From positions 1-30,521 of the forward strand of contig NZ_WWVR01000035.1 in NCBI RefSeq assembly GCF_009883055.1: a stretch of DNA of 30,521 nucleotides, given 5' to 3'. The stretch's first letter is position 1; the number at the start of each line of letters is the position of its first letter. The notes beneath the pieces are model-generated. The model worked only from the letters and a program-made list of their open reading frames with translations. It did no database searches and had not been told where the DNA came from. The position numbers and the translations under genes are program-made. Source of the DNA: Blautia sp. BIOML-A1 (GTDB lineage Bacteria; Bacillota; Clostridia; Lachnospirales; Lachnospiraceae). This document shows positions 1 through 6,349 of the stretch, piece by piece.

Positions 1-102
1 CATTCTATTGAATGATGATTCGTTAAGAATTTTCGAGAATCGTATGTGTTTCACTGTTTAGTTATCAAGGTTCTTTGCTGTTATCTCTCAGACAGCTTGT
101 TT
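1..102 (-). other. putative rRNA operon leader (partial, runs off left edge)
   Basis: No ORF lies here. Read on the minus strand, the segment follows a consensus promoter and contains AGAACCTTGATAACTAAACA, which resembles the boxA-like leader or spacer found near rRNA genes in Firmicutes. I infer that a 16S rRNA gene starts just outside the window on the left. The rRNA itself is not visible, so this rests on resemblance and on the promoter class. Confidence 0.4.
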
Positions 103-131
103 ATTGTATCTTATTCTCAACTATTTGTCAA
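103..131 (-). promoter_or_regulatory. consensus sigma-A promoter pointing off the left edge
   Basis: On the minus strand TTGACA (126-131) and TACAAT (103-108) are separated by exactly 17 bp. An A/T-tract block similar to a UP element lies just upstream of the -35 and is almost the same as the block before the promoter at 321-349. The near-perfect boxes and UP-like tract are typical of stable-RNA promoters. It would drive the putative rRNA leader at 1-102. Confidence 0.75.
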
Positions 132-178
132 GAACTTTTTTAACTTTTTCAAAACTTTTTATTTAAGAAGTTTTGAAA

Positions 179-268
179 CGGAGAAGGAGGGATTTGAACC
201 CTCGCGCCGCTATTAACGACCTACTCCCTTTCCAGGGGAGCCCCTTCGGCCAGCTTGGGTACTTCTCC
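179..268 (-). tRNA. tRNA-Ser (anticodon GGA)
   Basis: The minus strand folds as a 90-nt type II tRNA. The acceptor stem GGAGAAG (268-262) pairs with CTTCTCC (186-180), followed by discriminator G at 179. The T-arm GGGTTCAAATCCC is present, as is the long variable arm expected of serine tRNAs. The anticodon loop CTGGAAA gives GGA, which decodes UCC/UCU. The three bases after the discriminator are TTT, so CCA is not encoded and must be added after processing. It has its own promoter at 321-349. Confidence 0.95.
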
Positions 269-320
269 AAATTGCCCTACACAATTGTTTTTTCGCTCCG
301 TTTTACCAGAAGCGTTTTAT

Positions 321-349
321 ATTATATCGTGTCATTTCTTGTTTGTCAA
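321..349 (-). promoter_or_regulatory. consensus promoter of tRNA-Ser(GGA)
   Basis: On the minus strand TTGACA (344-349) and TATAAT (321-326) are separated by 17 bp, a perfect sigma-A consensus. The upstream tract AAAAAGTTAAAAAAGTTC is shared with the promoter at 103-131, suggesting duplication of a promoter/UP-element cassette. Transcription would start near 314, about 45 bp before the tRNA. Confidence 0.85.
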
Positions 350-391
350 GAACTTTTTTAACTTTTTTTGCAAGTTTTTATTCTTAACAAG

Positions 392-477
392 CGGAGAGAG
401 TGGGATTCGAACCCACGCGCCCTTGCGGACAAACGGTTTTCAAGACCGCCTCGTTATGACCGCTTCGATATCTCTCC
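392..477 (-). tRNA. tRNA-Ser (anticodon UGA)
   Basis: The minus strand folds as an 86-nt type II tRNA. The acceptor stem GGAGAGA (477-471) pairs with TCTCTCC (399-393), with discriminator G at 392. The T-arm contains GGGTTCGAATCCC, a long variable arm is present, and the anticodon loop CTTGAAA gives UGA, which decodes UCA/UCG. CCA is not encoded. The flanking promoter at 524-552 makes it a separate unit, although readthrough from ispD is possible. Confidence 0.95.
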
Positions 478-523
478 ATATATATTTCTTTGTTTTTTGC
501 GCTTCTCTGTCAGCGCAAGACAT

Positions 524-552
524 ATTCTATCATCGAATGTTTCTCCTGTCAA
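524..552 (-). promoter_or_regulatory. promoter of tRNA-Ser(UGA)
   Basis: On the minus strand TTGACA (547-552) and TAGAAT (524-529) are separated by 17 bp. The -35 box begins only about 10 bp past the ispD stop. A 7-bp inverted repeat (TTGCGCT/AGCGCAA) lies near the expected start at about 500-520. It lacks a T-tract in the minus direction, so it is not a terminator. Confidence 0.8.
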
Positions 553-561
553 CACCTAATT

Positions 562-1269
562 TTACATTTTTTTATATTTTTTCAAAAAAGTTTCTGCAAT
601 GTCGAGATCTTCTGGTGTTGTGATCTTGATATTCTGATAAGAGCCCTCTACCAGGCGGATTCTGACCCCCGATTCCTGTTCTACTACCATGGCATCATCT
701 GTAACTCCGGTCATATCTTTTCTTCGTAGGCTCTCATGTGCCGATCTGATCAGCGAATAGGCAAAAATCTGAGGTGTCTGAACAGACCATACCCTGCTGC
801 GGTCCGGTGTTGACTGAACAAACCCCTCTTTATCTGAAATTTTGATTGTATCCTTGGACGGCATTCCAATTGCGCAGGCTCCTGTCTCCTGCACGCCAAA
901 AACGCCCCTTTCCAACATTGCTTCTGTTACAAACGGTCTTGCTCCATCATGTATAAAAACATAATCACAGTCCTCGCAGGCAAGAAGTCCCTGATAGACG
1001 GAATCGTATCGTTCCTTTCCGCCGGCGATCACCTTTGTCACTTTTGTAAAATTGTAGCGTTCCACAATTTCCTTTTTACAATAGGAAATCATTTCCTCTC
1101 CGGTTACCAGAATAATATCCTGTATCAGAGGACTTTTCTGAAAACACTCCAGTGAATAATACAGTACCGGTCTATGATCAATTTCCAGAAACTGTTTCTG
1201 AATCCTGCTATTCATCCTTTTACTCTGACCTGCTGCCAGAACAATTGCTGTATTTTTCTCCTGTTTCAT
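562..1269 (-). CDS. ispD: 2-C-methyl-D-erythritol 4-phosphate cytidylyltransferase
   Basis: This enzyme joins CTP and MEP to give CDP-ME in the non-mevalonate isoprenoid pathway, in the cytoplasm. The 235-aa length is normal. The N-terminal nucleotide-binding loop LAAGQSKRM lies at residues 11-19, with the lysine/arginine pair typical of IspD, and the signature HDGARP at 107-112. The ATG follows a GGAGG about 6 bp upstream. It is the last gene of the tsaE-tsaB-rimI-rnz-tsaD-ispD operon, 24 bp after tsaD. No functional link to t6A synthesis is known, so it is probably co-transcribed for expression reasons only. No terminator is visible before the tRNA promoter. Confidence 0.95.
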   Translation of the reverse strand: MKQEKNTAIVLAAGQSKRMNSRIQKQFLEIDHRPVLYYSLECFQKSPLIQDIILVTGEEMISYCKKEIVERYNFTKVTKVIAGGKERYDSVYQGLLACEDCDYVFIHDGARPFVTEAMLERGVFGVQETGACAIGMPSKDTIKISDKEGFVQSTPDRSRVWSVQTPQIFAYSLIRSAHESLRRKDMTGVTDDAMVVEQESGVRIRLVEGSYQNIKITTPEDLDIAETFLKKYKKM

Positions 1270-1293
1270 AATAAGTCCTCCATAACTGTTGTT

Positions 1294-2313
1294 TTATCTC
1301 TCTCCCAGTCTGAGATTCGGCACTGCATTCAGATTCCAGCCATGACGGGTGCCCTTTTTGTATTCATAATATGCTGCCACACCGATCATCGCCGCATTGT
1401 CTGTACAGAAAATTGGTGACGGACGGTAAAACTTGTATCCATGCTTACTGCATGCCTCTTCCATCGCCGCACGAAGAGTTCCATTCGACGCTACTCCTCC
1501 TGCTATTGCGATCTTATCCATATGATAGTCCCTGGCAGCCTGCATAGTATGTTCCACAAGCACATCTACGACTGCTTTCTGAAAAGACGCGGCCAGATCT
1601 GCACGGTTTACCTCTTCGCCCTTCATCTGTGCCTGATTCAGATAATTCAATACTGCTGATTTCACTCCACTGAAGCTGAAATCATACGGACAATCCCCAA
1701 TTTTAGCCCTGGGAAAAACAATAGCATCCGGATTTCCTTCTTTTGATAAGTTGTCTATCTTCGGACCGCCCGGATAGCCCAGCCCGATCGCACGGGCCAC
1801 TTTATCAAAAGCTTCTCCCGCCGCATCGTCTCTTGTACGTCCGAGGATTTCAAATTCCCCATAATCTTTGACAATAACCAGATGTGTGTGACCGCCTGAA
1901 ACAATCAGACACAAAAACGGCGGTTCCAGATCCGGATGTTCTATATAATTTGCGGAAACATGTCCTTCAATATGATGTACACCCACAAGAGGAAGTTTTT
2001 TCGCATATGCAATTGCCTTTGCTTCTGCCACGCCTACAAGAAGTGCACCCACAAGTCCCGGTCCATAAGTAACTCCGATCGCATCCAGATCATCCAGCGT
2101 CACGTCCGCTTCCTTAAGAGCTTCCTCGATCACCTGGTTTACCTTCTCAATATGCTTACGAGAAGCGATTTCCGGCACAACTCCTCCATATAATTTATGA
2201 AGTTCTATCTGCGACGATATCACATTGGATAAAATAGTCCTGCCGTTTTTTACTACGGAGGCTGCTGTCTCATCGCAGGAGCTTTCTATTGCAAGAATTA
2301 ATGTATCTTCCAT
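1294..2313 (-). CDS. tsaD: tRNA N6-adenosine threonylcarbamoyltransferase TsaD
   Basis: TsaD transfers the threonylcarbamoyl group from threonylcarbamoyl-AMP to A37 of ANN-decoding tRNAs, working with TsaB and TsaE. The 339-aa protein has the Kae1/TsaD ASKHA fold: an N-terminal SSCDET motif at 11-16, the metal-binding HIEGH at 114-118, a GYPGG loop, and a C-terminal CTDNAAMIG with the third metal ligand Asp. Length matches the family. The ATG is preceded by AGAGGTG. All other t6A partners except TsaC (which makes the intermediate) are in the same operon. TsaC was not found in this window. Confidence 0.97.
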   Translation of the reverse strand: MEDTLILAIESSCDETAASVVKNGRTILSNVISSQIELHKLYGGVVPEIASRKHIEKVNQVIEEALKEADVTLDDLDAIGVTYGPGLVGALLVGVAEAKAIAYAKKLPLVGVHHIEGHVSANYIEHPDLEPPFLCLIVSGGHTHLVIVKDYGEFEILGRTRDDAAGEAFDKVARAIGLGYPGGPKIDNLSKEGNPDAIVFPRAKIGDCPYDFSFSGVKSAVLNYLNQAQMKGEEVNRADLAASFQKAVVDVLVEHTMQAARDYHMDKIAIAGGVASNGTLRAAMEEACSKHGYKFYRPSPIFCTDNAAMIGVAAYYEYKKGTRHGWNLNAVPNLRLGER

Positions 2314-2325
2314 AATAAGGCACCT

Positions 2326-3237
2326 CTAGTCTTCTTCAAAATTCAATTCTACGCTTTTGCCATCTTTACCAGGATATGCATTCGGAAAAATCCCTCTTAC
2401 CATATCCATATATTCATCCGGTCGGATCAGCGAAGGGCTGAAATGCGTCAGCCACATTTCTCCAACCTCCGCATCCCTTGCAAGCGTCGCTGCTTCTCTG
2501 AACATCATATGCTTGTAACCCTTTGCCTTTTCAATCTTTTCATCCTCCGCATACATTCCCTCACAGATAAAGAGATCTGACCCCTTTGCATTGCGCAAAA
2601 TAGACTCTGTTGGTCTGGTATCTGTAGTATAGGTGACTTTAATCCCCTTTCGCTCTGGTCCAAGCACCATATCAGGTGTATAAACAATACCGTCTTCTTC
2701 TATCGTCTGTCCCTTCTGCAGCGGATTCCAGAATTTCAGAGGGATTCCCTGATCTCTGGCACGTTCCGGTGAAAACCTGCCCTGACGCAGAATCTCAAGT
2801 GTATAGCCATAGCAGATCACATTATGATTCACTCTGAACGCTGTAATCCTGTAGCCATTAATTTCTATCACTTCTTCTGGTTTCGTAATCTCGATAAACT
2901 TGATCTCAAAAGGAAGTTCCGGTGCGATCACGCGAAGTGCATTCACAACCCGCTCCAGTCCTTTTGGTCCGATAAGGGTAAGCGGCTCACTTCGATCTGC
3001 ATTGCCCATTGTAAGAAGAAGCCCCGGAAGTCCACTGATATGATCCCCATGATAATGAGTAAAGCAGATCACATCAATAGGTTTAAAACTCCATCCCTTT
3101 TCCTTCACCGCCACCTGTGTTCCCTCTCCACAGTCGATCAGCAGGCTGCTTCCGTTATATCTGGTCATAAGAGCGGTCAGCCAGCGTCTTGGAAGCGGCA
3201 TCATTCCTCCGGTTCCAAGTAAACAAACATCTAACAT
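2326..3237 (-). CDS. rnz: ribonuclease Z (tRNA 3'-processing endonuclease)
   Basis: RNase Z is a metallo-beta-lactamase fold enzyme that cuts the 3' trailer from tRNA precursors lacking an encoded CCA. The 303-aa protein shows the zinc motif THYHGDH at residues 60-66, an N-terminal LLGTGG, and later HNV and HMMF segments that supply further metal ligands, with a final THFS motif. It sits between rimI and tsaD, 12 bp from tsaD, within the t6A operon. Both tRNA-Ser genes in this window lack CCA, which makes them plausible substrates. Confidence 0.93.
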   Translation of the reverse strand: MLDVCLLGTGGMMPLPRRWLTALMTRYNGSSLLIDCGEGTQVAVKEKGWSFKPIDVICFTHYHGDHISGLPGLLLTMGNADRSEPLTLIGPKGLERVVNALRVIAPELPFEIKFIEITKPEEVIEINGYRITAFRVNHNVICYGYTLEILRQGRFSPERARDQGIPLKFWNPLQKGQTIEEDGIVYTPDMVLGPERKGIKVTYTTDTRPTESILRNAKGSDLFICEGMYAEDEKIEKAKGYKHMMFREAATLARDAEVGEMWLTHFSPSLIRPDEYMDMVRGIFPNAYPGKDGKSVELNFEED

Positions 3238-3260
3238 ATTTTTCCTCGTTTTCTATTCCA

Positions 3261-3695
3261 TTATTGTTTCTTTGTCATAAGAACCGCATTTTCCTGCGGG
3301 TCAGTATAATAATTTTTGCGAAGTCCATCCTCCAGAAAGCCCAGTCTCTGATAGAGTCTGCGGGCACTTCCATTGCCCTCCCGTACTTCGAGGTGAACCA
3401 GATGGATTCCCTGTGCTTCCGCCAGCATGAGCATGCTGTTTACCAGAAAGTAGCCAATCCCTTCCTTTTGACGATCTCTGCATACCGCTACATTGAGGAT
3501 GTCTCCCTCATCCAGTACTGTCTGCATACTACAGTATCCAAGAATCCTGTTCTTTTCTTCTGCTACAAAAAACATCGTGTCCTCTCTTGTCAGAAAAGTA
3601 AACATTCCTTCTTTAGTCCACGGCATGGCAAAAAGATCTGTCTCAATCTCCATGACCTGATCCAGATCTTCTGTCAGCATCTCCCGGAAAGTCAT
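3261..3695 (-). CDS. rimI: ribosomal-protein-alanine N-acetyltransferase RimI-like (GNAT)
   Basis: This is a 144-aa GNAT protein. Motif A is visible as RQKEGIG at residues 75-81 for acetyl-CoA binding. It is followed by the RimI-type segment EVREGN-SARRLYQRLGF around 103-120. RimI acetylates the N-terminal alanine of ribosomal protein S18; in Gram-positive bacteria the target range is less certain. The start ATG overlaps the tsaB stop by 4 bp, indicating translational coupling. The tsaE-tsaB-rimI order is a widespread arrangement. Confidence 0.92.
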   Translation of the reverse strand: MTFREMLTEDLDQVMEIETDLFAMPWTKEGMFTFLTREDTMFFVAEEKNRILGYCSMQTVLDEGDILNVAVCRDRQKEGIGYFLVNSMLMLAEAQGIHLVHLEVREGNGSARRLYQRLGFLEDGLRKNYYTDPQENAVLMTKKQ

Positions 3696-4429
3696 ATCTG
3701 TTCTCCGGACTGTGCCGCCTCCCGCTCCTTCTTCTGTCGTTCTTCACGTTCGCGCTCTGCCTGTGATACACGCAGATAATCCGGAATATGCTCCATTGCT
3801 GTCTGTGTTCTTCCTTCTTTATAATAAATAAGTCCAAGTGCTGCAACCGCTGCCGCTCTCTGCTTATTCACATGTGCAGGAGCAAAAGAATACGGCACAT
3901 TCAGTTTCTCAGCTATCATATCCGCAAAAACCGGCACTCCGTCTCCGAGAAATGTCACTGGCTGCTGGTATTCATTCAGCTTCCTGATCATTTCTTCCAT
4001 CGGCACAGCCATCTGGTCCTCCACTGTCACAAGTCTGTGCTCCTCAAAGCGGTAGATTCCTGTGTAAACCTGTCTTCTCCTCGCATCCATGATCGGACAG
4101 ATCAGTCCGTCTGTGTCATACAGATTATAGGCAAGACCCTCTACAGTCGGAACCGCTATCAGCGGTTTCTTAAGAGCAAGGCCAAGCCCCTTCGCTGTTG
4201 CTGAACCGATACGAAGTCCAGTAAAAGATCCCGGACCTGCTGCTACTGCAATCGCATCGATCGTATTCAGATCAAGCTCTGTCATTTTGGCAATCTCATC
4301 CAACATTGGAAGTAATGTCTGCGAATGTGTTTTTTTGTAATTTACTGTATATTCTGCTACCAGAATATCATCTTCTACAACAGCTACAGAGGCTACAATC
4401 CCCGAACTGTCAAGACCTAAAATTTTCAT
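3692..4429 (-). CDS. tsaB: tRNA threonylcarbamoyladenosine biosynthesis protein TsaB
   Basis: TsaB is the inactive ASKHA paralogue that scaffolds TsaD and TsaE in t6A synthesis. I start the protein at MKILGLDSSG (ATG at 4427-4429), which has GGAG about 8 bp upstream, giving 245 aa. A longer reading from 4525 would overlap tsaE and add a non-conserved leader. The N-terminal LDSS motif and the family signature GPGSFTGLRIG are present, and the HxxGH metal site of TsaD is absent, as expected. The C-terminus ends in a highly charged, probably disordered tail rich in E, R and K. It overlaps rimI by 4 bp. Confidence 0.95.
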   Translation of the reverse strand: MKILGLDSSGIVASVAVVEDDILVAEYTVNYKKTHSQTLLPMLDEIAKMTELDLNTIDAIAVAAGPGSFTGLRIGSATAKGLGLALKKPLIAVPTVEGLAYNLYDTDGLICPIMDARRRQVYTGIYRFEEHRLVTVEDQMAVPMEEMIRKLNEYQQPVTFLGDGVPVFADMIAEKLNVPYSFAPAHVNKQRAAAVAALGLIYYKEGRTQTAMEHIPDYLRVSQAEREREERQKKEREAAQSGEQI

Positions 4430-4460
4430 GTTTTTCTCCTCAATCCGAAATCTTAATTTC

Positions 4461-4892
4461 TTATGACTCCAGCCCTGCAATCGTAATACGTCGATAATCA
4501 AAGCCTTTAGAAAGATCTTTCTCAATGGTTATGGAAATCCTGTCCTCTGGCAAAATTTCCTCTATAAGTTCTGCCCATTCAATCAGACATATTCCCCCGC
4601 CAAAAAAGTAGTCATCATAACCGATCTCTTCCATTTCTTCAATATCGCCGATCCTATATACATCAAAATGATAAAACGGAAGTCTGCCCTCCTCATACAC
4701 CTGTACGATCGTAAACGTAGGACTGTTTACCGGTTCTGTAATTCCCAGTCCCGCAGCTACTCCCTGTGTAAATACAGTCTTTCCGACTCCCAGATCACCA
4801 GTCAGTGTATAGACCTGTCCGGGTTTTGCATTTCTTCCGATCTCCTGTCCGAGGGCAAATGTTTCCTCCGGATTTTTCGTTTCTATTATCAC
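4461..4892 (-). CDS. tsaE: tRNA threonylcarbamoyladenosine biosynthesis ATPase TsaE
   Basis: TsaE is a small P-loop ATPase that binds the TsaB-TsaD dimer and is needed for repeated turnover in t6A synthesis. With the GTG start at 4892 (143 aa) the Walker A GDLGVGKT falls at residues 32-39, followed by NSPTFTIV and the HFDVYR and EWAE motifs of the family. An alternative GTG at 4899-4901 adds three residues. I prefer 4892 because AGGTGAT is better placed before it. It is the first gene of the operon, with a promoter overlapping that of ppiB. Confidence 0.93.
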   Translation of the reverse strand: MIIETKNPEETFALGQEIGRNAKPGQVYTLTGDLGVGKTVFTQGVAAGLGITEPVNSPTFTIVQVYEEGRLPFYHFDVYRIGDIEEMEEIGYDDYFFGGGICLIEWAELIEEILPEDRISITIEKDLSKGFDYRRITIAGLES

Positions 4893-4909
4893 GCAAATCA
4901 CCTTTTTCC

Positions 4910-4959
4910 TTGCAGAATTGTTCTTTGCATATTATAATAGAGCCCACAAAGAAAAACAA
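4910..4959. promoter_or_regulatory. overlapping divergent promoters sharing a palindromic -10 (ppiB / tsaE operon)
   Basis: The 10-bp palindrome TATTATAATA at 4930-4939 contains TATAAT on both strands. On the plus strand TTGCAG (4910-4915) is 17 bp before TATAAT (4933-4938), aimed at ppiB. On the minus strand TTGTTT (4954-4959) is 17 bp before TATAAT (4931-4936), aimed at tsaE. Both spacings are ideal. The plus-strand -35 matches consensus better. Confidence 0.7.
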
Positions 4960-4986
4960 TACTTTTTGCAAAAGGAGATCATGATT

Positions 4987-5511
4987 ATGGCAAATAAAAA
5001 TCCGATCGTAACCATTACTATGGAAAACGGCGACGTAATGAAAGCTGAATTATATCCGGAAATCGCACCAAACACTGTCAATAACTTTATCAGTCTTGTA
5101 AAGAATGGCTTCTATGACGGACTGATCTTCCATCGTGTCATCAACGGCTTTATGATCCAGGGAGGATGCCCGGATGGAACCGGAATGGGTGGCCCTGGAT
5201 ACAGCATCAAGGGTGAATTTGCCCAGAATGGTGTTGCAAACGATCTTGCTCATACACCTGGTGTTCTTTCCATGGCAAGAGCAATGCATCCAAACTCCGG
5301 AGGAAGCCAGTTCTTCATTATGCACAAAGCTGCTCCACATCTTGACGGAAGCTACGCTGCCTTCGGAAAGATCATCGAGGGCATGGATGTTGTGAATAAA
5401 ATTGCCGAGACAGAAACTGATTTCAGGGATCGTCCTCTGGATGAGCAGGAAATCAAATCTATGACTGTTGATACCTTCGGTGTAGAATATCCAGAACCGG
5501 AGAAATGTTGA
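4987..5511 (+). CDS. ppiB: peptidyl-prolyl cis-trans isomerase, cyclophilin type
   Basis: This is a 174-aa single-domain cytoplasmic cyclophilin that speeds proline isomerisation in folding proteins. Typical blocks are FHRVINGFMIQGG, with the catalytic Arg, and later SGGSQFFIM and a LDGSYAAFGKI segment. No signal peptide is present. I chose the ATG at 4987 (MANKNPIV), 9 bp after GGAG. The ATG at 4981 is only 3 bp from the Shine-Dalgarno, and earlier in-frame codons have no ribosome binding site. It is monocistronic with a promoter at 4910-4938 and a terminator at 5528-5568. Confidence 0.95.
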   Translation: MANKNPIVTITMENGDVMKAELYPEIAPNTVNNFISLVKNGFYDGLIFHRVINGFMIQGGCPDGTGMGGPGYSIKGEFAQNGVANDLAHTPGVLSMARAMHPNSGGSQFFIMHKAAPHLDGSYAAFGKIIEGMDVVNKIAETETDFRDRPLDEQEIKSMTVDTFGVEYPEPEKC

Positions 5512-5527
5512 TCTGATGTTATAAAGT

Positions 5528-5568
5528 AAAAAAGCTGGGACATGCTTCTGCGTGCACCCAACTTTTTT
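5528..5568. terminator. bidirectional terminator between ppiB and yigZ
   Basis: AAAAAAGCTGGG and CCCAACTTTTTT form a stem with a short inner pairing and a T-run on each side. There is one C/A mismatch in the plus transcript, which becomes a G-U pair in the minus transcript. It lies between the convergent genes ppiB and yigZ, so it probably serves both. Confidence 0.8.
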
Positions 5569-5580
5569 ATTGCCTTAATA

Positions 5581-6234
5581 TCAGTCCTCAAAGGTAAGAA
5601 CATCTCCGTTTACCTTTGCAAAATATAGTTCCTTTTCCTTTTCCATTACAGCTCTGCCGTTCGTTCCTTCTGTGATGGCTTTCTGTACCGCATCCGTTTC
5701 AGAATTTGGAACCAGAAGTTTCAAAACCACTTTATCTGTATATTCACTGTCCAGCATCGGAATCTGGCGTTCTCCGGCAATATACTGGATTTTTCCGATT
5801 CCAGTATAATCTGTTGTTACTTTAAGAGAAATCCCCTTTTTCTTCTCGATCAGAAGGCTTTCGGAAAGCCCCTCCTGTACAGCTTTGGAATACGCTCTGA
5901 CCAGTCCTCCTGTTCCGAGAAGTACACCTCCAAAATATCTTGTCACGACCACCGCAATATTATAAATATCTTCTCCCAGAATAACATCAAGCATCGGACG
6001 CCCTGCGGTTCCTGACGGTTCTCCATCATCACTGCATCTTGTATATTCTCTGTTCCTTCCGACAGAGTATGCATAACAATTATGTCTTGCATCCCAATAT
6101 TGTTTGCGCATTTCCTCCAGAAAAGCCAATGCCTCTTCTTCATTTCTGACTGGACGCACTGTCGCTATAAAACGTGATTTTTTCTCAATAATTTCTCCTG
6201 TACCGCCCTCCAGCACAGTTTTGTATTGCTCCAT
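5581..6234 (-). CDS. IMPACT/YigZ family protein
   Basis: This is a 217-aa protein of the YigZ (UPF0029/IMPACT) family. The N-terminal half carries the recognisable KKSRFIA, an ARHNCYAY segment and GEPSGTAGRPML, followed by VTRYFGGVLLGTGGLVRAYS. A C-terminal DUF1949-like region completes the usual two-domain layout. Bacterial members are of uncertain function; links to translation and proline metabolism have been proposed. I start at the second in-frame ATG (6234), which has GGGAGGG 6 bp upstream. No clear promoter of its own was seen. Confidence 0.88.
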   Translation of the reverse strand: MEQYKTVLEGGTGEIIEKKSRFIATVRPVRNEEEALAFLEEMRKQYWDARHNCYAYSVGRNREYTRCSDDGEPSGTAGRPMLDVILGEDIYNIAVVVTRYFGGVLLGTGGLVRAYSKAVQEGLSESLLIEKKKGISLKVTTDYTGIGKIQYIAGERQIPMLDSEYTDKVVLKLLVPNSETDAVQKAITEGTNGRAVMEKEKELYFAKVNGDVLTFED

Positions 6235-6260
6235 TTCATTCCCTCCCTGCCTGTACAACA

Positions 6261-6296
6261 CAGGCTGCGACCATCCTGCCAGATGATTGCAGCCTG
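6261..6296 (-). terminator. possible terminator-like inverted repeat between PBP gene and yigZ
   Basis: CAGGCTGC (6261-6268) and GCAGCCTG (6289-6296) form a perfect 8-bp stem with a 20-nt loop. The bases that follow in the minus direction are TGTTGTAC, a poor T-run. It could be a weak terminator after the PBP gene or an RNA-stabilising hairpin in front of yigZ. Confidence 0.35.
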
Positions 6297-6312
6297 CTGC
6301 TGTTTTATACTT

Positions 6313-6339
6313 GTAACTGTTCAGTACCCTCGCAGTTAC
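6313..6339. repeat. REP-like 27-bp stem-loop, copy A
   Basis: GTAACTG (6313-6319), a 13-nt loop, and CAGTTAC (6333-6339) form a perfect 7-bp stem 10 bp past the PBP stop codon. The same architecture and much of the loop recur at 27521-27547 and 29462-29488, with a shortened form at 30245-30262. Confidence 0.7.
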
Positions 6340-6349
6340 TCATGTTTTA

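Noticed and set aside
500..520. Hairpin TTGCGCT/AGCGCAA as an ispD terminator
   Set aside because: It lies downstream of the tRNA -10 and has no T-run in the minus direction.
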